From the NCBI GenBank assembly GCA_028275295.1, contig JAPWUY010000027.1, forward strand, positions 1 to 10,474: a stretch of DNA of 10,474 bases, in the 5' to 3' direction. Positions within the stretch are counted from its first letter, which is position 1; every line of letters begins with the position of its first letter. A program made the position numbers and the translations under genes. Positions 1 through 7,007 of this stretch are shown piece by piece. Source of the DNA: Thermodesulfobacteriota bacterium (GTDB taxonomy: Bacteria > Desulfobacterota > Desulfocorpusculales > Desulfocorpusculum). The notes under the pieces were generated by a model. That model searched no databases. It worked only from the letters and a program-made list of their open reading frames with translations, and was not told the DNA's origin.

Positions 1-1359
1 AACCTCTTTTTCGCAACGCCGGAAGGAAAATTGGAGCCCAGACTGGCTACAGAGTACAAGACATCCGCCGATGGTCTCACCTGGACCATAAAGCTCAGGC
101 CTGGGGTCAAATTCTCCGACGGCACACCCCTGGATGCAAAGGCGGTGAAGCTGACCTTCGACAGAGCCCTCGATCCCAAGCTCAAGGTGCCTCTCAGGTT
201 CGCCATAACCATGGTCAAAGAGTGCGTGGTGGTGGACGATCACACAATAGAGCTCAAGCTCCATTATCCCTTTGCGCCCTTGGCCCAGACCCTAGCAATG
301 ACCCTTGTATCGCCCATCTCCCCCAAGGCACTGGAGAAGTATGGGGAGGAAGTGAGGCAGAATCCAGTGGGTGCAGGTCCCTATATGCTCAAGGAGTGGG
401 TGAAGGGCGACAGGATAGTCCTCGTCCGCAACGAGAATTACTGGGGGCCCAAGCCCACTGTGGAACAGCTCACCTTCAAGGTGGTGCCGGAGGTGGCGAC
501 GAGAGAGGCCATGTTGAGGTCGGGTCAGATAGATATCTGCTACAAGCCATCCCCAGCCAATGTGGCAGCCCTGAAGGCGGATCCAAACCTGAAAGTGGAG
601 ATGCCCCTCAGCACCAGGACCATATTCATGGCCCTCAGATGCGACAGGCCCCTCATGAAGAACAAGCTCGTGAGGCAGGCATTCAACTACGCCGTTGACA
701 AGAAAGCCATAGTCAAGAAGATCTTGTTCGACACCGCAGAGGTCATGGACGGGACCGTTTCCCCCATTCTCTTCGGCTATGCCAAGATGGAGCCCCAGTA
801 CGATTACAACCCAGAGAAGGCGAGGGAGCTATTGAGGAAAGCGGGCTGGGACTTCAATCAAGTGGTCAAGATGGGGAGTCCCCAGGGGCGATATCTCTTT
901 GACACCCAGGTTGCGGAGGCAATCCAGGCCCAACTCCAGGCCATAGGGGTGAAGACGGAGCTCAGGGTGATGGACTGGCCCACTTACATGTCCACTGTGT
1001 ACAAACCTCTCGAGCAGTCGGAATTCGACATGGTGCTTCTGGGCTGGGGTCCCCTCATTATGGATGCGGATATGGCCCTGTACGGGCAATTTACAACCGC
1101 GGTCTACCCGCCGAAGGGCCTGGGCTCCGCCTTCTATTCCAACCCCGAATACGATGCAATAATGGAAAAGAGCCGTCTGGAGCAAGACCCGGCCAAGAGA
1201 AAGGAGCTCTTGGTCCAAGCCTCCAAGATCATCTGGGATGATTGCCCTTGGCTCTGGCTGCATATAGAGAAGTTCGTGATAGCATACACGAAGAAGATAG
1301 AGGGGCTGATCGTAACCCCAACGGAGAAGTTCTACCCCCAGTACGTGACCATGAAATGA
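1..1359 (+). CDS. ABC transporter substrate-binding protein, family 5 (peptide/nickel class), 5'-truncated by the window edge
   Basis: This is the extracytoplasmic binding protein of the ABC importer encoded just downstream. The frame is open from base 1 (first visible residues NLFFATPEGK, then LEPRLATEYK), so the TTG at 31 is an internal Leu codon and the signal peptide plus roughly the first 60-90 residues lie outside the window. About 452 residues are visible against a usual 500-550. Family signs are the early 'LEPRLA' and 'KLRPGVKFSDGTPL' segments, 'NPVGAGPYMLKEW', and the central 'VRQAFNYAVDKKAI' block typical of SBP_bac_5 (DppA/OppA/NikA-like). Being first in a permease/ATPase operon fits its role. 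The substrate cannot be read from the sequence: this fold binds peptides, nickel complexes, sugars and opines, and the M20 hydrolase downstream hints at an amide-containing ligand. The stop TGA overlaps a possible small ORF start (ATGA). Confidence 0.95.
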   Translation, partial: NLFFATPEGKLEPRLATEYKTSADGLTWTIKLRPGVKFSDGTPLDAKAVKLTFDRALDPKLKVPLRFAITMVKECVVVDDHTIELKLHYPFAPLAQTLAMTLVSPISPKALEKYGEEVRQNPVGAGPYMLKEWVKGDRIVLVRNENYWGPKPTVEQLTFKVVPEVATREAMLRSGQIDICYKPSPANVAALKADPNLKVEMPLSTRTIFMALRCDRPLMKNKLVRQAFNYAVDKKAIVKKILFDTAEVMDGTVSPILFGYAKMEPQYDYNPEKARELLRKAGWDFNQVVKMGSPQGRYLFDTQVAEAIQAQLQAIGVKTELRVMDWPTYMSTVYKPLEQSEFDMVLLGWGPLIMDADMALYGQFTTAVYPPKGLGSAFYSNPEYDAIMEKSRLEQDPAKRKELLVQASKIIWDDCPWLWLHIEKFVIAYTKKIEGLIVTPTEKFYPQYVTMK

Positions 1360-1505
1360 TTTTGGAGATTGGCCCCTGGGCGGATGGGGCGAATGGATTC
1401 CATGACATCGAGCTCAGCTCGGAGATGGGTAAGGGCTCCATAAAGGGCGAGATTGGGGCCCTCCCCAACATCTCGCAGGACTGGTCCCGAGATCACAGGG
1501 GATAA
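1356..1505 (+). CDS. Possible small ORF (49 aa) coupled to the binding-protein stop
   Basis: An ATG at 1356 overlaps the binding-protein stop as ATGA and opens a 49-codon frame ending in TAA at 1503-1505. It starts MILEIGPWADGANGF and ends near SQDWSRDHRG. The codons (AGG, ATA, AAG, GAG, GGC) resemble the neighbours, and ATGA overlaps elsewhere in this operon mark true starts. Against it: no recognised family, no hydrophobic segment, no Shine-Dalgarno of its own, and the ORF is short enough to be chance. It could also be a decayed remnant of a larger gene between the binding protein and the permease. Confidence 0.22.
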   Translation: MILEIGPWADGANGFHDIELSSEMGKGSIKGEIGALPNISQDWSRDHRG

Positions 1506-1602
1506 GGAGGCCATGATTGAGTGGAGAAGGCGCTTTGCAAGATCGTGGAGTTTGGGGGTTGGGAGCCGCCCGGGGGTAGGCTCAAAAGGTGCGAGTCCAA
1601 AT

Positions 1603-1650
1603 GGGGGTGCGAGGCCGGAAGCCCTGAGAATGTCCCCCGTGAAGACCTGA
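1603..1650 (+). promoter_or_regulatory. TPP riboswitch (THI-box)-like half motif
   Basis: Read 5' to 3' the element is GGGGGTGC (1603-1610), a short hairpin GGC-CGGAA-GCC (1613-1623), CTGAGA (1624-1629), ATGT, CCCCC (1634-1638), GTGAAG, ACCTGA (1645-1650). GGGGG pairs with CCCCC, extended by AT/GT. These are the conserved P2, P3, J3-2 (CTGAGA) and ACCTGA blocks of the TPP aptamer, in order and close to the spacing of E. coli thiM as I recall it. The second half is not recognisable: the expected CTGG-ATAATG-CCAG pyrophosphate arm is replaced by GTATTGAGAGACAG. It lies 25 nt before the permease start, a natural place to control translation of the four transport genes and the hydrolase. It may be a degenerate, truncated or variant aptamer, or a coincidence. 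Pairings were judged by eye. Confidence 0.35.
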
Positions 1651-1663
1651 GTATTGAGAGACA

Positions 1664-1675
1664 GAGAGCCCTCTC
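1664..1675 (+). promoter_or_regulatory. Small hairpin covering the ribosome-binding region of the first permease
   Basis: GAGA (1664-1667) can pair with TCTC (1672-1675) across a GCCC loop, ending one base before the permease ATG. The only Shine-Dalgarno-like bases (GAGAG, 1664-1668) lie within it, so the start site appears weak and possibly occluded. This fits translational control by the structured element upstream but is too small to prove it. Confidence 0.25.
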
Positions 1676-2596
1676 ATGCTTCAGTACACCATAAGAAGGT
1701 TGATCTCAACGATTCCTGTGCTCATAGGCATCTCCCTTCTCCTTTTCGTCATGCTGAGAGCCTTGCCAGGGGATCCAGCCCTTGTCCTGGCCGGTCAAAT
1801 GGCTAGCCCAGAAGACATAGAGCTCATAAGGGTTCAGTTGGGGCTAAATCAGCCCATCCACATCCAGTATGCGAAGTTCATAAGCAGGCTGGCTGTTTTG
1901 GATCTGGGCAGGTCTGCTCGCACCCAGAACCCAGTCCTGGAGGAAATATGGGCCAGACTGCCCAATACGTTTCTCCTTGCCACCACGGCCATAACCCTGG
2001 CATGTCTCATCGGCATTCCCGCCGGGATCATAGCAGCAGTGAGGCCCTACACCAAGATAGACTATCTCGTCACCTCGTTTTCCCTGTTTGGGATATCCAT
2101 GCCTGTCTTCTGGCTTGGACTGATGTTGGTCGTGGTCTTCTCCGTCACCCTTCAGATTCTTCCCGCTGGGGGAATCGGCACATGGAAGCACGTGGTCTTG
2201 CCCACAGTGACCCTAGCTTCCTTCGTCGTAGCCTTCATAGCCAGGATGACCCGATCGAGCATGCTGGAGGTGCTCTCCCAAGACTACATCACGACGGCCA
2301 GATCCAAAGGGCTCATGGAGAAGGTGGTAATAATAAAGCATGCCCTACGCAATGCCCTCATCCCCATAATAACGGTTGTCGGTCTACAATTCGGCTCCCT
2401 TTTGGGGGGAGCTGTCCTCACTGAGACCGTGTTCGCATGGCCGGGCATGGGGAGGCTCATAGTCGACTCCATTCTGGCAAGGGATTATCCCATGATCCAG
2501 GGAGCCATCTTGATCTTCGGCCTTCTCTACATCTTGGTGAACCTGATCGTGGATCTCATCTACGCCTGGGTCGATCCGAGAATCCATTACGATTGA
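1676..2596 (+). CDS. dppB: ABC transporter permease, DppB/OppB type
   Basis: This is one of two membrane subunits forming the translocation path of a peptide-class ABC importer. At 306 aa it has the usual family length and starts in the typical way (MLQYTIRRLISTIPVL). Six hydrophobic segments are visible at about 9-30, 98-121, 134-158, 172-190, 227-250 and 274-297. The 'LPGDPA' motif after the first helix and the 'LGLNQP...QY' segment are hallmarks of the DppB branch. The cytoplasmic EAA loop that docks on the ATPases lies at about residues 203-232 (YITTARSKGL, then HALRNALIP). The C-terminus 'YAWVDPRI' is standard for the family. It is followed 15 bp later by the partner permease. The start has no strong Shine-Dalgarno. 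Family assignment is firm; the symbol denotes the class, not a proven dipeptide substrate. Confidence 0.95.
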   Translation: MLQYTIRRLISTIPVLIGISLLLFVMLRALPGDPALVLAGQMASPEDIELIRVQLGLNQPIHIQYAKFISRLAVLDLGRSARTQNPVLEEIWARLPNTFLLATTAITLACLIGIPAGIIAAVRPYTKIDYLVTSFSLFGISMPVFWLGLMLVVVFSVTLQILPAGGIGTWKHVVLPTVTLASFVVAFIARMTRSSMLEVLSQDYITTARSKGLMEKVVIIKHALRNALIPIITVVGLQFGSLLGGAVLTETVFAWPGMGRLIVDSILARDYPMIQGAILIFGLLYILVNLIVDLIYAWVDPRIHYD

Positions 2597-2611
2597 GGAA
2601 GAAGGGTTCAG

Positions 2612-3529
2612 ATGGGATCGGGAAAAGAGAAAACCGCCAAGCTCCCAGAAGGGGGAAGGTCATCTTCAGAAGGGATTCCATCGGGAACTCAGAGCCAATT
2701 CCGAAAGGGCCTGGCTAAGCTCCTGAGGAATAAGATGGCGGTCTTCGGAGGGATCCTCATACTGGGCTATATGGTGACCGCCATTTTCGCCCCGATTCTG
2801 TATCCTGGGAATCCCTCAGCCCCGAATTTGATGAGATCCCTGGAGAGACCATCGTGGGAACATCCCCTCGGAACTGACGAGCTGGGCCGGTCCATCCTCG
2901 GGAGGATCATCTATGGCTCCAGGGTGTCCCTGATGATATCCCTCGGTGTGGTATCCGTGGGGCTCCTCATAGGGGTGCCCTTGGGGCTCATCTCCGGTTA
3001 TTACGGTGGGAAGGTGGATTTCATTCTTCAGAGGATAACTGACATGCTCCTTGCATTTCCAGGCTTCCTCTTGGCCTTGGCCCTCGTTGCCATCTTGGGG
3101 GTCGGCATCAACAATACGGTCATTTCCATTGGAATAAGCATGGTGCCCATTTACATTAGGCTGGTGCGTGGCTGTGTCCTCTCGGTGAGGGAGCAGGTAT
3201 ACGTGGAGGCAGCCATAGCAGTGGGAACCCCAGACCTGAGGATAATTCGAAGGCACATCCTTCCCAACGTGATGGTCCCCATAATCGTCCAGACTAGCCT
3301 GGGGATGGGCACAGCCATATTGTTTGCAGCGGGGCTTGGTTTCCTGGGGATAGGCGTACAGCCTCCCACCCCAGAATGGGGTGCCATGCTGGGGTCCGGA
3401 AGGGGTTACATATTCAATTCCCCCCACGTCGCCACATTTCCTGGCCTGGCCATATTCCTCGCTGTGCTGGGCTTCAACCTCCTGGGGGATGGTCTAAGGG
3501 ATGCCCTGGATCCGAGGTCGAAGATATGA
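2612..3529 (+). CDS. dppC: ABC transporter permease, DppC/OppC type
   Basis: This is the second membrane subunit, pairing with the DppB-type permease. It is 305 aa with a hydrophilic N-terminal tail of about 40 residues rich in Gly, Ser and Lys, slightly long for the family, then a first membrane helix at about 43-64. The DppC signature 'HPLGTDELGRSILGRIIYGSRVSL' is at about 84-107, followed by 'GYYGGKVDFILQRITDMLLAFP' at 129-150. The EAA loop is at about 197-219 (YVEAAIAVGT, then RRHILPN). The C-terminal 'GDGLRDALDPR' at 292-302 is nearly invariant in the family. GAAGGG lies 5 nt before the ATG. The stop overlaps the next gene as ATGA, implying translational coupling with the first ATPase. 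Confidence 0.95.
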   Translation: MGSGKEKTAKLPEGGRSSSEGIPSGTQSQFRKGLAKLLRNKMAVFGGILILGYMVTAIFAPILYPGNPSAPNLMRSLERPSWEHPLGTDELGRSILGRIIYGSRVSLMISLGVVSVGLLIGVPLGLISGYYGGKVDFILQRITDMLLAFPGFLLALALVAILGVGINNTVISIGISMVPIYIRLVRGCVLSVREQVYVEAAIAVGTPDLRIIRRHILPNVMVPIIVQTSLGMGTAILFAAGLGFLGIGVQPPTPEWGAMLGSGRGYIFNSPHVATFPGLAIFLAVLGFNLLGDGLRDALDPRSKI

Positions 3530-4506
3530 GTGGGGACCATCTCCTCTCCATCAGGAACTTGAAGGTGAGATTCAGGGTGTACGAGGGAGTGGCAGCAGCA
3601 GTGGATGGGGTGGACTTTTTCGTGGAAAAGGGCGAGACCTTGGGTCTTGTGGGTGAAAGCGGATGTGGGAAGAGTGTCACGGCCATGTCCATTCTCAGAC
3701 TCCTTGCCTCACCGCCTGCGGAGCTGGAGGGGGAAATAGAGTTTCAGGGAAAGAACCTCCTCGAGTTGCCCCAAGATGAGCTGAGGAAGATAAGGGGTGG
3801 AGCTATCTCCATGATCTTTCAAGAACCCATGACCTCCCTCAATCCTCTCCTCACCATAGGAGAGCAGATCGCGGAAGCGATAGTGCTGCATCAGGGATTG
3901 AGTCGCCAGGAGGCATGGGATAGGGCTGTGGAGATGCTTGCCAGGGTGCAGATACCATCTCCTGAAGCCAGAGCTAAGGACTATCCCCACAAGCTCAGCG
4001 GCGGTATGAGACAGAGGGCCATGATCGCCATGGCCCTCTCCTGCAATCCCAATCTCCTCCTCGCTGACGAGCCAACCACAGCCCTGGATGTCACGATACA
4101 GGCCCAAATCATGGACTTGATGGAGAGACTCAGGGAAGAGATCGGCGCATCAATTATCCTGATCACCCACAACCTGGGTCTCATAGCGGAGATGGCTAGA
4201 ACAGTGGTGGTGATGTACGCGGGGAAGGTGGTGGAGGAGGCTCCGGTGAGGGAATTGTTCTCGGAGCCCCTCCACCCTTACACTCAGGGTCTTTTGGGTT
4301 CTGTCCCCGTCATAGGAAGAAAGTTCAAGATGGAGAAGAAGAGACTTCAGGAGATCCCCGGGATAGTGCCCAGCATCTTCGAGATGCCAAGGGGATGCAG
4401 ATTCCATCCCAGGTGTCACAGGATGATGGACATCTGCCGTTTGGAAGAGCCGCCAATGGTCGAGATGGGGCAGAGGCGGAGGGTGCTTTGCTGGCTATGG
4501 GCTTGA
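3526..4506 (+). CDS. dppD: ABC transporter ATP-binding protein, DppD/OppD type
   Basis: This is one of the two nucleotide-binding subunits driving transport at the cytoplasmic face. It is 326 aa from the ATG that overlaps the permease stop; the frame is open further upstream to 3376, but that part lies inside the permease gene. Motifs: Walker A GESGCGKS (43-50), Q-loop Gln99, signature LSGGMRQR (157-164), Walker B LLLADE (177-182) and switch His215. The C-terminal extension typical of oligopeptide/dipeptide ATPases (TIGR01727) carries the HPYTQGLL segment (250-257) and four cysteines (291, 297, 304, 322) in the GCRFHPRC...C...C arrangement that binds an iron-sulfur cluster in some characterised DppD proteins. 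All catalytic motifs are intact. The product probably dimerises with the next gene's product. Confidence 0.95.
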   Translation: MSGDHLLSIRNLKVRFRVYEGVAAAVDGVDFFVEKGETLGLVGESGCGKSVTAMSILRLLASPPAELEGEIEFQGKNLLELPQDELRKIRGGAISMIFQEPMTSLNPLLTIGEQIAEAIVLHQGLSRQEAWDRAVEMLARVQIPSPEARAKDYPHKLSGGMRQRAMIAMALSCNPNLLLADEPTTALDVTIQAQIMDLMERLREEIGASIILITHNLGLIAEMARTVVVMYAGKVVEEAPVRELFSEPLHPYTQGLLGSVPVIGRKFKMEKKRLQEIPGIVPSIFEMPRGCRFHPRCHRMMDICRLEEPPMVEMGQRRRVLCWLWA

Positions 4507-5477
4507 GCACATCGGGGAGCGCACTCCTTCAGATAAGAGACCTGAAAAAGTACTTTCCCGTCCGGAGAGGACTCTTTTCCAGGACTACCGGTTGGGTCAA
4601 GGCAGTGGATGGGGTGAGCTTCGAGCTGGCCGAGGGGGAGTCCCTCGGGTTCGTTGGGGAGAGCGGCTGCGGGAAGACGACCGTGGGAAGGTGTATCCTG
4701 AGGCTCATAGAGCCCACAAGTGGCGAGATCTATTTTCAAGGGACAAACCTTCTGGAGCTGGACAAAGAGGGGATGAGAAAGGTCCGCTCCAAGTTGCAGA
4801 TCATTTTCCAGGATCCCTACTCCTCCCTCAACCCCAGGATGACTGTGGGAGAGATAATAGCCGAGCCCTTGAGAAACCACGAAAGACTCTCCCGAGGTGA
4901 GCTCATGGGAAAGGTCGCCTATCTAATGGAGAGGGTCGGTCTCAGGCCGGAGCAAGCCAGGCGCTATCCCCACGAGTTCAGCGGGGGGCAGAGGCAAAGG
5001 ATCGGAATTGCCAGGGCCTTGGCTTTGAACCCGAAGGTGATAGTCTGCGATGAGCCAGTTTCTGCCCTGGATGTCTCCATCCAGGCCCAGGTCATAAACC
5101 TGCTCGTGGAACTCCAAGAGGAGTTCGGGCTCTCCTACCTATTCATCGCCCACGATCTCAGCGTGGTGGAACACATAAGCGACAGGGTCGCGGTGATGTA
5201 TCTGGGGAAGATCGTGGAGCTGGCAACGGACAGGGATCTTTACCAGAGTCCCAGCCACCCTTATACTCAGGCACTCCTATCCGCAGTCCCGATACCAGAT
5301 CCGGAGTATCGGAAGGAGAGGATACTGCTTGCCGGGGATGTGCCGAGCCCGCTGAATCCGCCTCCCGGCTGCAGATTCCACACGCGCTGCCCAGAGGTGA
5401 TCTCAGTGTGCAGGGAGGAGGAACCCCTTCTCAGGGACCTGGGGGGCGGCCACTGGGTCGCCTGCCACAGGAGATGA
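4497..5477 (+). CDS. dppF: ABC transporter ATP-binding protein, DppF/OppF type
   Basis: This is the second nucleotide-binding subunit. Starting at the ATG at 4497 it is 326 aa and overlaps the previous gene by 10 bp; a TTG at 4503 overlapping the stop is an alternative start. '[10 protein letters not shown]' followed by '[15 protein letters not shown]' is diagnostic of the DppF branch. Motifs: Walker A GESGCGKT (54-61), Q-loop Gln105 in [14 protein letters not shown], signature FSGGQRQR (161-168), Walker B VIVCDE (181-186), and switch His219 in AHDLSVV. The C-terminus has HPYTQALL (254-261) and four cysteines (292, 298, 305, 323) matching those of its partner. The last residues and stop are followed by a hairpin-rich gap before the hydrolase gene. 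Confidence 0.95.
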   Translation: MGLSTSGSALLQIRDLKKYFPVRRGLFSRTTGWVKAVDGVSFELAEGESLGFVGESGCGKTTVGRCILRLIEPTSGEIYFQGTNLLELDKEGMRKVRSKLQIIFQDPYSSLNPRMTVGEIIAEPLRNHERLSRGELMGKVAYLMERVGLRPEQARRYPHEFSGGQRQRIGIARALALNPKVIVCDEPVSALDVSIQAQVINLLVELQEEFGLSYLFIAHDLSVVEHISDRVAVMYLGKIVELATDRDLYQSPSHPYTQALLSAVPIPDPEYRKERILLAGDVPSPLNPPPGCRFHTRCPEVISVCREEEPLLRDLGGGHWVACHRR

Positions 5478-5735
5478 TCATTTGGAGATCCTGGCAAGGA
5501 CCCTCTTGCGAGGGAGATAATCTCTGCCCCCGACGGGGAGGGCGAGACGATCCTCTGAGTCTCAAAGGGGTCTTTCTGCAAAGCTCGAGCATATGCCAGG
5601 GGGAAAGGTCTGGCATCCTCGGTCGCACTTCAAATTGGACAAAGCTCAGGGGCAAAAGGCGAGATTCTTGGGGAGACCAGGTTCCCGGGATGCGGCCAGG
5701 AGTGCCCTAGGAGCGAAGCTGAGGGAGGAGATGAG
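5478..5735 (+). other. 258-bp hairpin-rich gap between ATPase and amidohydrolase
   Basis: No convincing gene. A 78-codon frame at 5474-5710 begins with an ATGA overlap of the ATPase stop but is rich in Arg, Gly and Ser with no recognised family. Hairpins seen by eye: CCCTC-TTGC-GAGGG (5501-5514), GAGAC/GTCTC (5544-5548 with 5559-5563), and a 7-bp stem ATGCCAG/CTGGCAT (5593-5599 with 5610-5616). None has a following T run, so they look like processing or attenuation sites rather than classical terminators. The gap ends with the strong ribosome-binding site of the hydrolase (GGGAGG, 5723-5728). Confidence 0.5.
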
Positions 5736-6902
5736 ATGGAAGGGGATCTTGCTCAATGGGTTGCGGCCCTGAGGAGGGACATCCACATGCACCCCGAGCT
5801 TTCGGGCGAGGAGGTTAGGACCACCAAAATAGTGACGGAGATTCTCCAGGAGCTAGGTCTTGAAGTGAGGCAGTGGGAGGACATGACGGGAGCAGTGGGG
5901 ATCCTAAGGGGAAGCTCCCGAGGTCCGACCCTGGCCCTCAGGGCGGACATGGATGCACTTCCCATAGAGGAGCTCAACGAAGTGCCTTACAGATCCCAGG
6001 TCCCTGGAGTCATGCATGCCTGTGGTCACGATGCTCACACGGCAATAATGCTGGGGGTGGCTAGAGCTGTAGTTTCATCTCCATGGAGACCGGATATGAA
6101 GGGGAATCTAGTCTTTCTTTTCCAGCCAGCAGAGGAGCGGGTGAGTGGGGCAAGGGAGATGATATCGAGGGGGGTTCTAGAGGACCCCCCAGTGGACCTA
6201 GTCATGGCATGCCACGTGGTGCCTGATATTCCGGCTGGATTCGTGGGGCTCTTCAGGGGACCGAGCCACGCATCGGCCGATTCCTTCTCCCTCATCGTCA
6301 GAGGAAAAGGGGCCCACGGAGGCAGGCCAAATGAGGGCGTGGATCCCATAGTGGCGGGAGCCCACTTCGTCTGCGCCCTTCAGACATTGGTGAGCAGAAA
6401 CATAAAGCCAACGGAGCCGGCTGTTGTGACAATCGGCAAATTTTGGGCAGGATCCGTGGGAAACGTGATCCCAGAGGTGGCTGAGTTGGAAGGAACCGTG
6501 AGGGCGCTCTCTGAGGATGTGAGGAAAAGGCTTCTAGAGAGGCTTGGGGAGCTCAGAGAAGGGATGGACAGATCATTCGGGGTCAAAAGCGAGCTAAAAT
6601 TAAGGGAGTCAGTTCCTGTCTGCATCAATGACGAAAAGGTCTCTCTACTCCTTCATGAAGTGGCCACCGAGATCTTGGGGGAGGAAAAGGTCCTGTGGCT
6701 TCAGCCCTCAATGGGAGCGGAAGATTTCTCCCTCTTTGCACAGATCAAGCCATCGGCCATCATGAGACTGGGCTGCGCCAAGGAGTTGGAATCCCGGGAC
6801 AATTATGCCCCTCTCCATTCGCCTAGATTCGACATAGACGAATCCTGCCTGATGGTTGGGGTGCGGATTTTCACCGAGGCTGCCCGGAGGGTTCTCTCTT
6901 GA
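5736..6902 (+). CDS. M20 family (M20D) metallo-amidohydrolase
   Basis: This is a cytoplasmic two-metal hydrolase that cleaves an amide bond, typically removing an N-acyl group (hippurate, indole-3-acetyl-amino acid, N-acetyl amino acid or related substrates). It is 388 aa, normal for the family. Landmarks: HMHPELSGEE (17-26), RADMDALPI (69-77), and HACGHDAHTA (94-103) with likely metal ligands Cys96 and His98. FQPAEE (129-134) supplies the catalytic Glu133 and metal ligand Glu134; His160 and His361 (in LHSPRF) complete the site. The lid/dimerisation domain begins near 180 with GKGAHGGRPNEGVDPI. ATG 5736 is preferred over ATG 5731 because GGGAGG at 5723-5728 is 7 nt from it. Co-direction with the importer suggests it acts on the imported compound. 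Exact substrate unknown; a deformylase of a thiamin breakdown product (YlmB-like) is one speculative option. Confidence 0.93.
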   Translation: MEGDLAQWVAALRRDIHMHPELSGEEVRTTKIVTEILQELGLEVRQWEDMTGAVGILRGSSRGPTLALRADMDALPIEELNEVPYRSQVPGVMHACGHDAHTAIMLGVARAVVSSPWRPDMKGNLVFLFQPAEERVSGAREMISRGVLEDPPVDLVMACHVVPDIPAGFVGLFRGPSHASADSFSLIVRGKGAHGGRPNEGVDPIVAGAHFVCALQTLVSRNIKPTEPAVVTIGKFWAGSVGNVIPEVAELEGTVRALSEDVRKRLLERLGELREGMDRSFGVKSELKLRESVPVCINDEKVSLLLHEVATEILGEEKVLWLQPSMGAEDFSLFAQIKPSAIMRLGCAKELESRDNYAPLHSPRFDIDESCLMVGVRIFTEAARRVLS

Positions 6903-6917
6903 TCACACGATTGCGAA

Positions 6918-6943
6918 GAGGAGTCCTGGGCGACTCCTCGTTT
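6918..6943 (+). terminator. Rho-independent terminator of the transport operon
   Basis: A perfect 8-bp stem GAGGAGTC/GACTCCTC (6918-6925 with 6932-6939) and a 6-nt loop are followed by GTTT, 15 nt after the hydrolase stop. The T run is short, so strength is uncertain, but position and stem support operon termination here. Confidence 0.75.
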
Positions 6944-6977
6944 AGATCGGACGCCCCCTGACCAAAATAGGTTGCTA

Positions 6978-6997
6978 TGGTAGCCACAAGGCTATCA
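6978..6997. repeat. 8-bp hairpin with ACAA loop
   Basis: TGGTAGCC (6978-6985) can pair with GGCTATCA (6990-6997), including one G-T pair, around an ACAA loop. Its right arm shares bases with the 17-bp repeat starting at 6991. There is no adjacent T or A run, so it is not an obvious terminator. Confidence 0.4.
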
Positions 6998-7007
6998 CTT
7001 TGATCAC
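6991..7007. repeat. Imperfect 17-bp repeat, copy 1
   Basis: Reads GCTATCACTTTGATCAC and matches the copy at 8031-8047 in 15 of 17 positions, same orientation. It includes TGATCA, a 6-bp palindrome. Both copies sit in non-coding DNA, flanking the lipoprotein gene region. The role is unknown: shared operator, remnant of a mobile element end, or chance. Confidence 0.4.

Larger units (their letters stand above)
1360..1675 (+). other. 316-bp gap between binding protein and first permease
   Basis: The gap is unusually long for an otherwise tight operon. It holds the 49-codon ORF at 1356-1505, a second weak frame at 1513-1650 (45 codons; AAGGAGG at 1504-1510 but only 2 nt from its ATG), a GAGCC/GGCTC hairpin (1563-1567 with 1579-1583) and the TPP-riboswitch-like element at 1603-1650. 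An alternative outer pairing, CTCA 1581-1584 with TGAG 1648-1651 plus GGT 1588-1590 with ACC 1645-1647, would compete with the GAGCC hairpin, as expected of a switching leader. No intrinsic terminator with a T run was seen. Confidence 0.6.

Noticed and set aside
31..33. TTG at 31 as the start of the binding protein
   Set aside because: The frame is open to base 1 and the preceding residues (NLFFATPEGK) fit the family; the true start lies outside the window.
829..1263. 144-aa - strand ORF opposite the binding protein, and similar long antisense frames (for example 2816-3427)
   Set aside because: They are antisense shadows of strongly supported genes, with His/Gly/Pro-rich compositions and no family resemblance.
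1561..1650. Cobalamin riboswitch
   Set aside because: GGTGCGAGTCC at 1588-1598 recalls the B12 element, but the GCCACTG block and the rest of the core are absent; the TPP-type motif order fits much better.
3376..3525. Upstream start giving a 376-aa first ATPase
   Set aside because: The added 50 residues lie entirely within the permease coding sequence and do not resemble the family; the ATGA-overlap start at 3526 gives the normal N-terminus.
4395..4496. Upstream start giving a 360-aa second ATPase
   Set aside because: The extra residues overlap the conserved cysteine region of the preceding gene; homologues begin near 4497.
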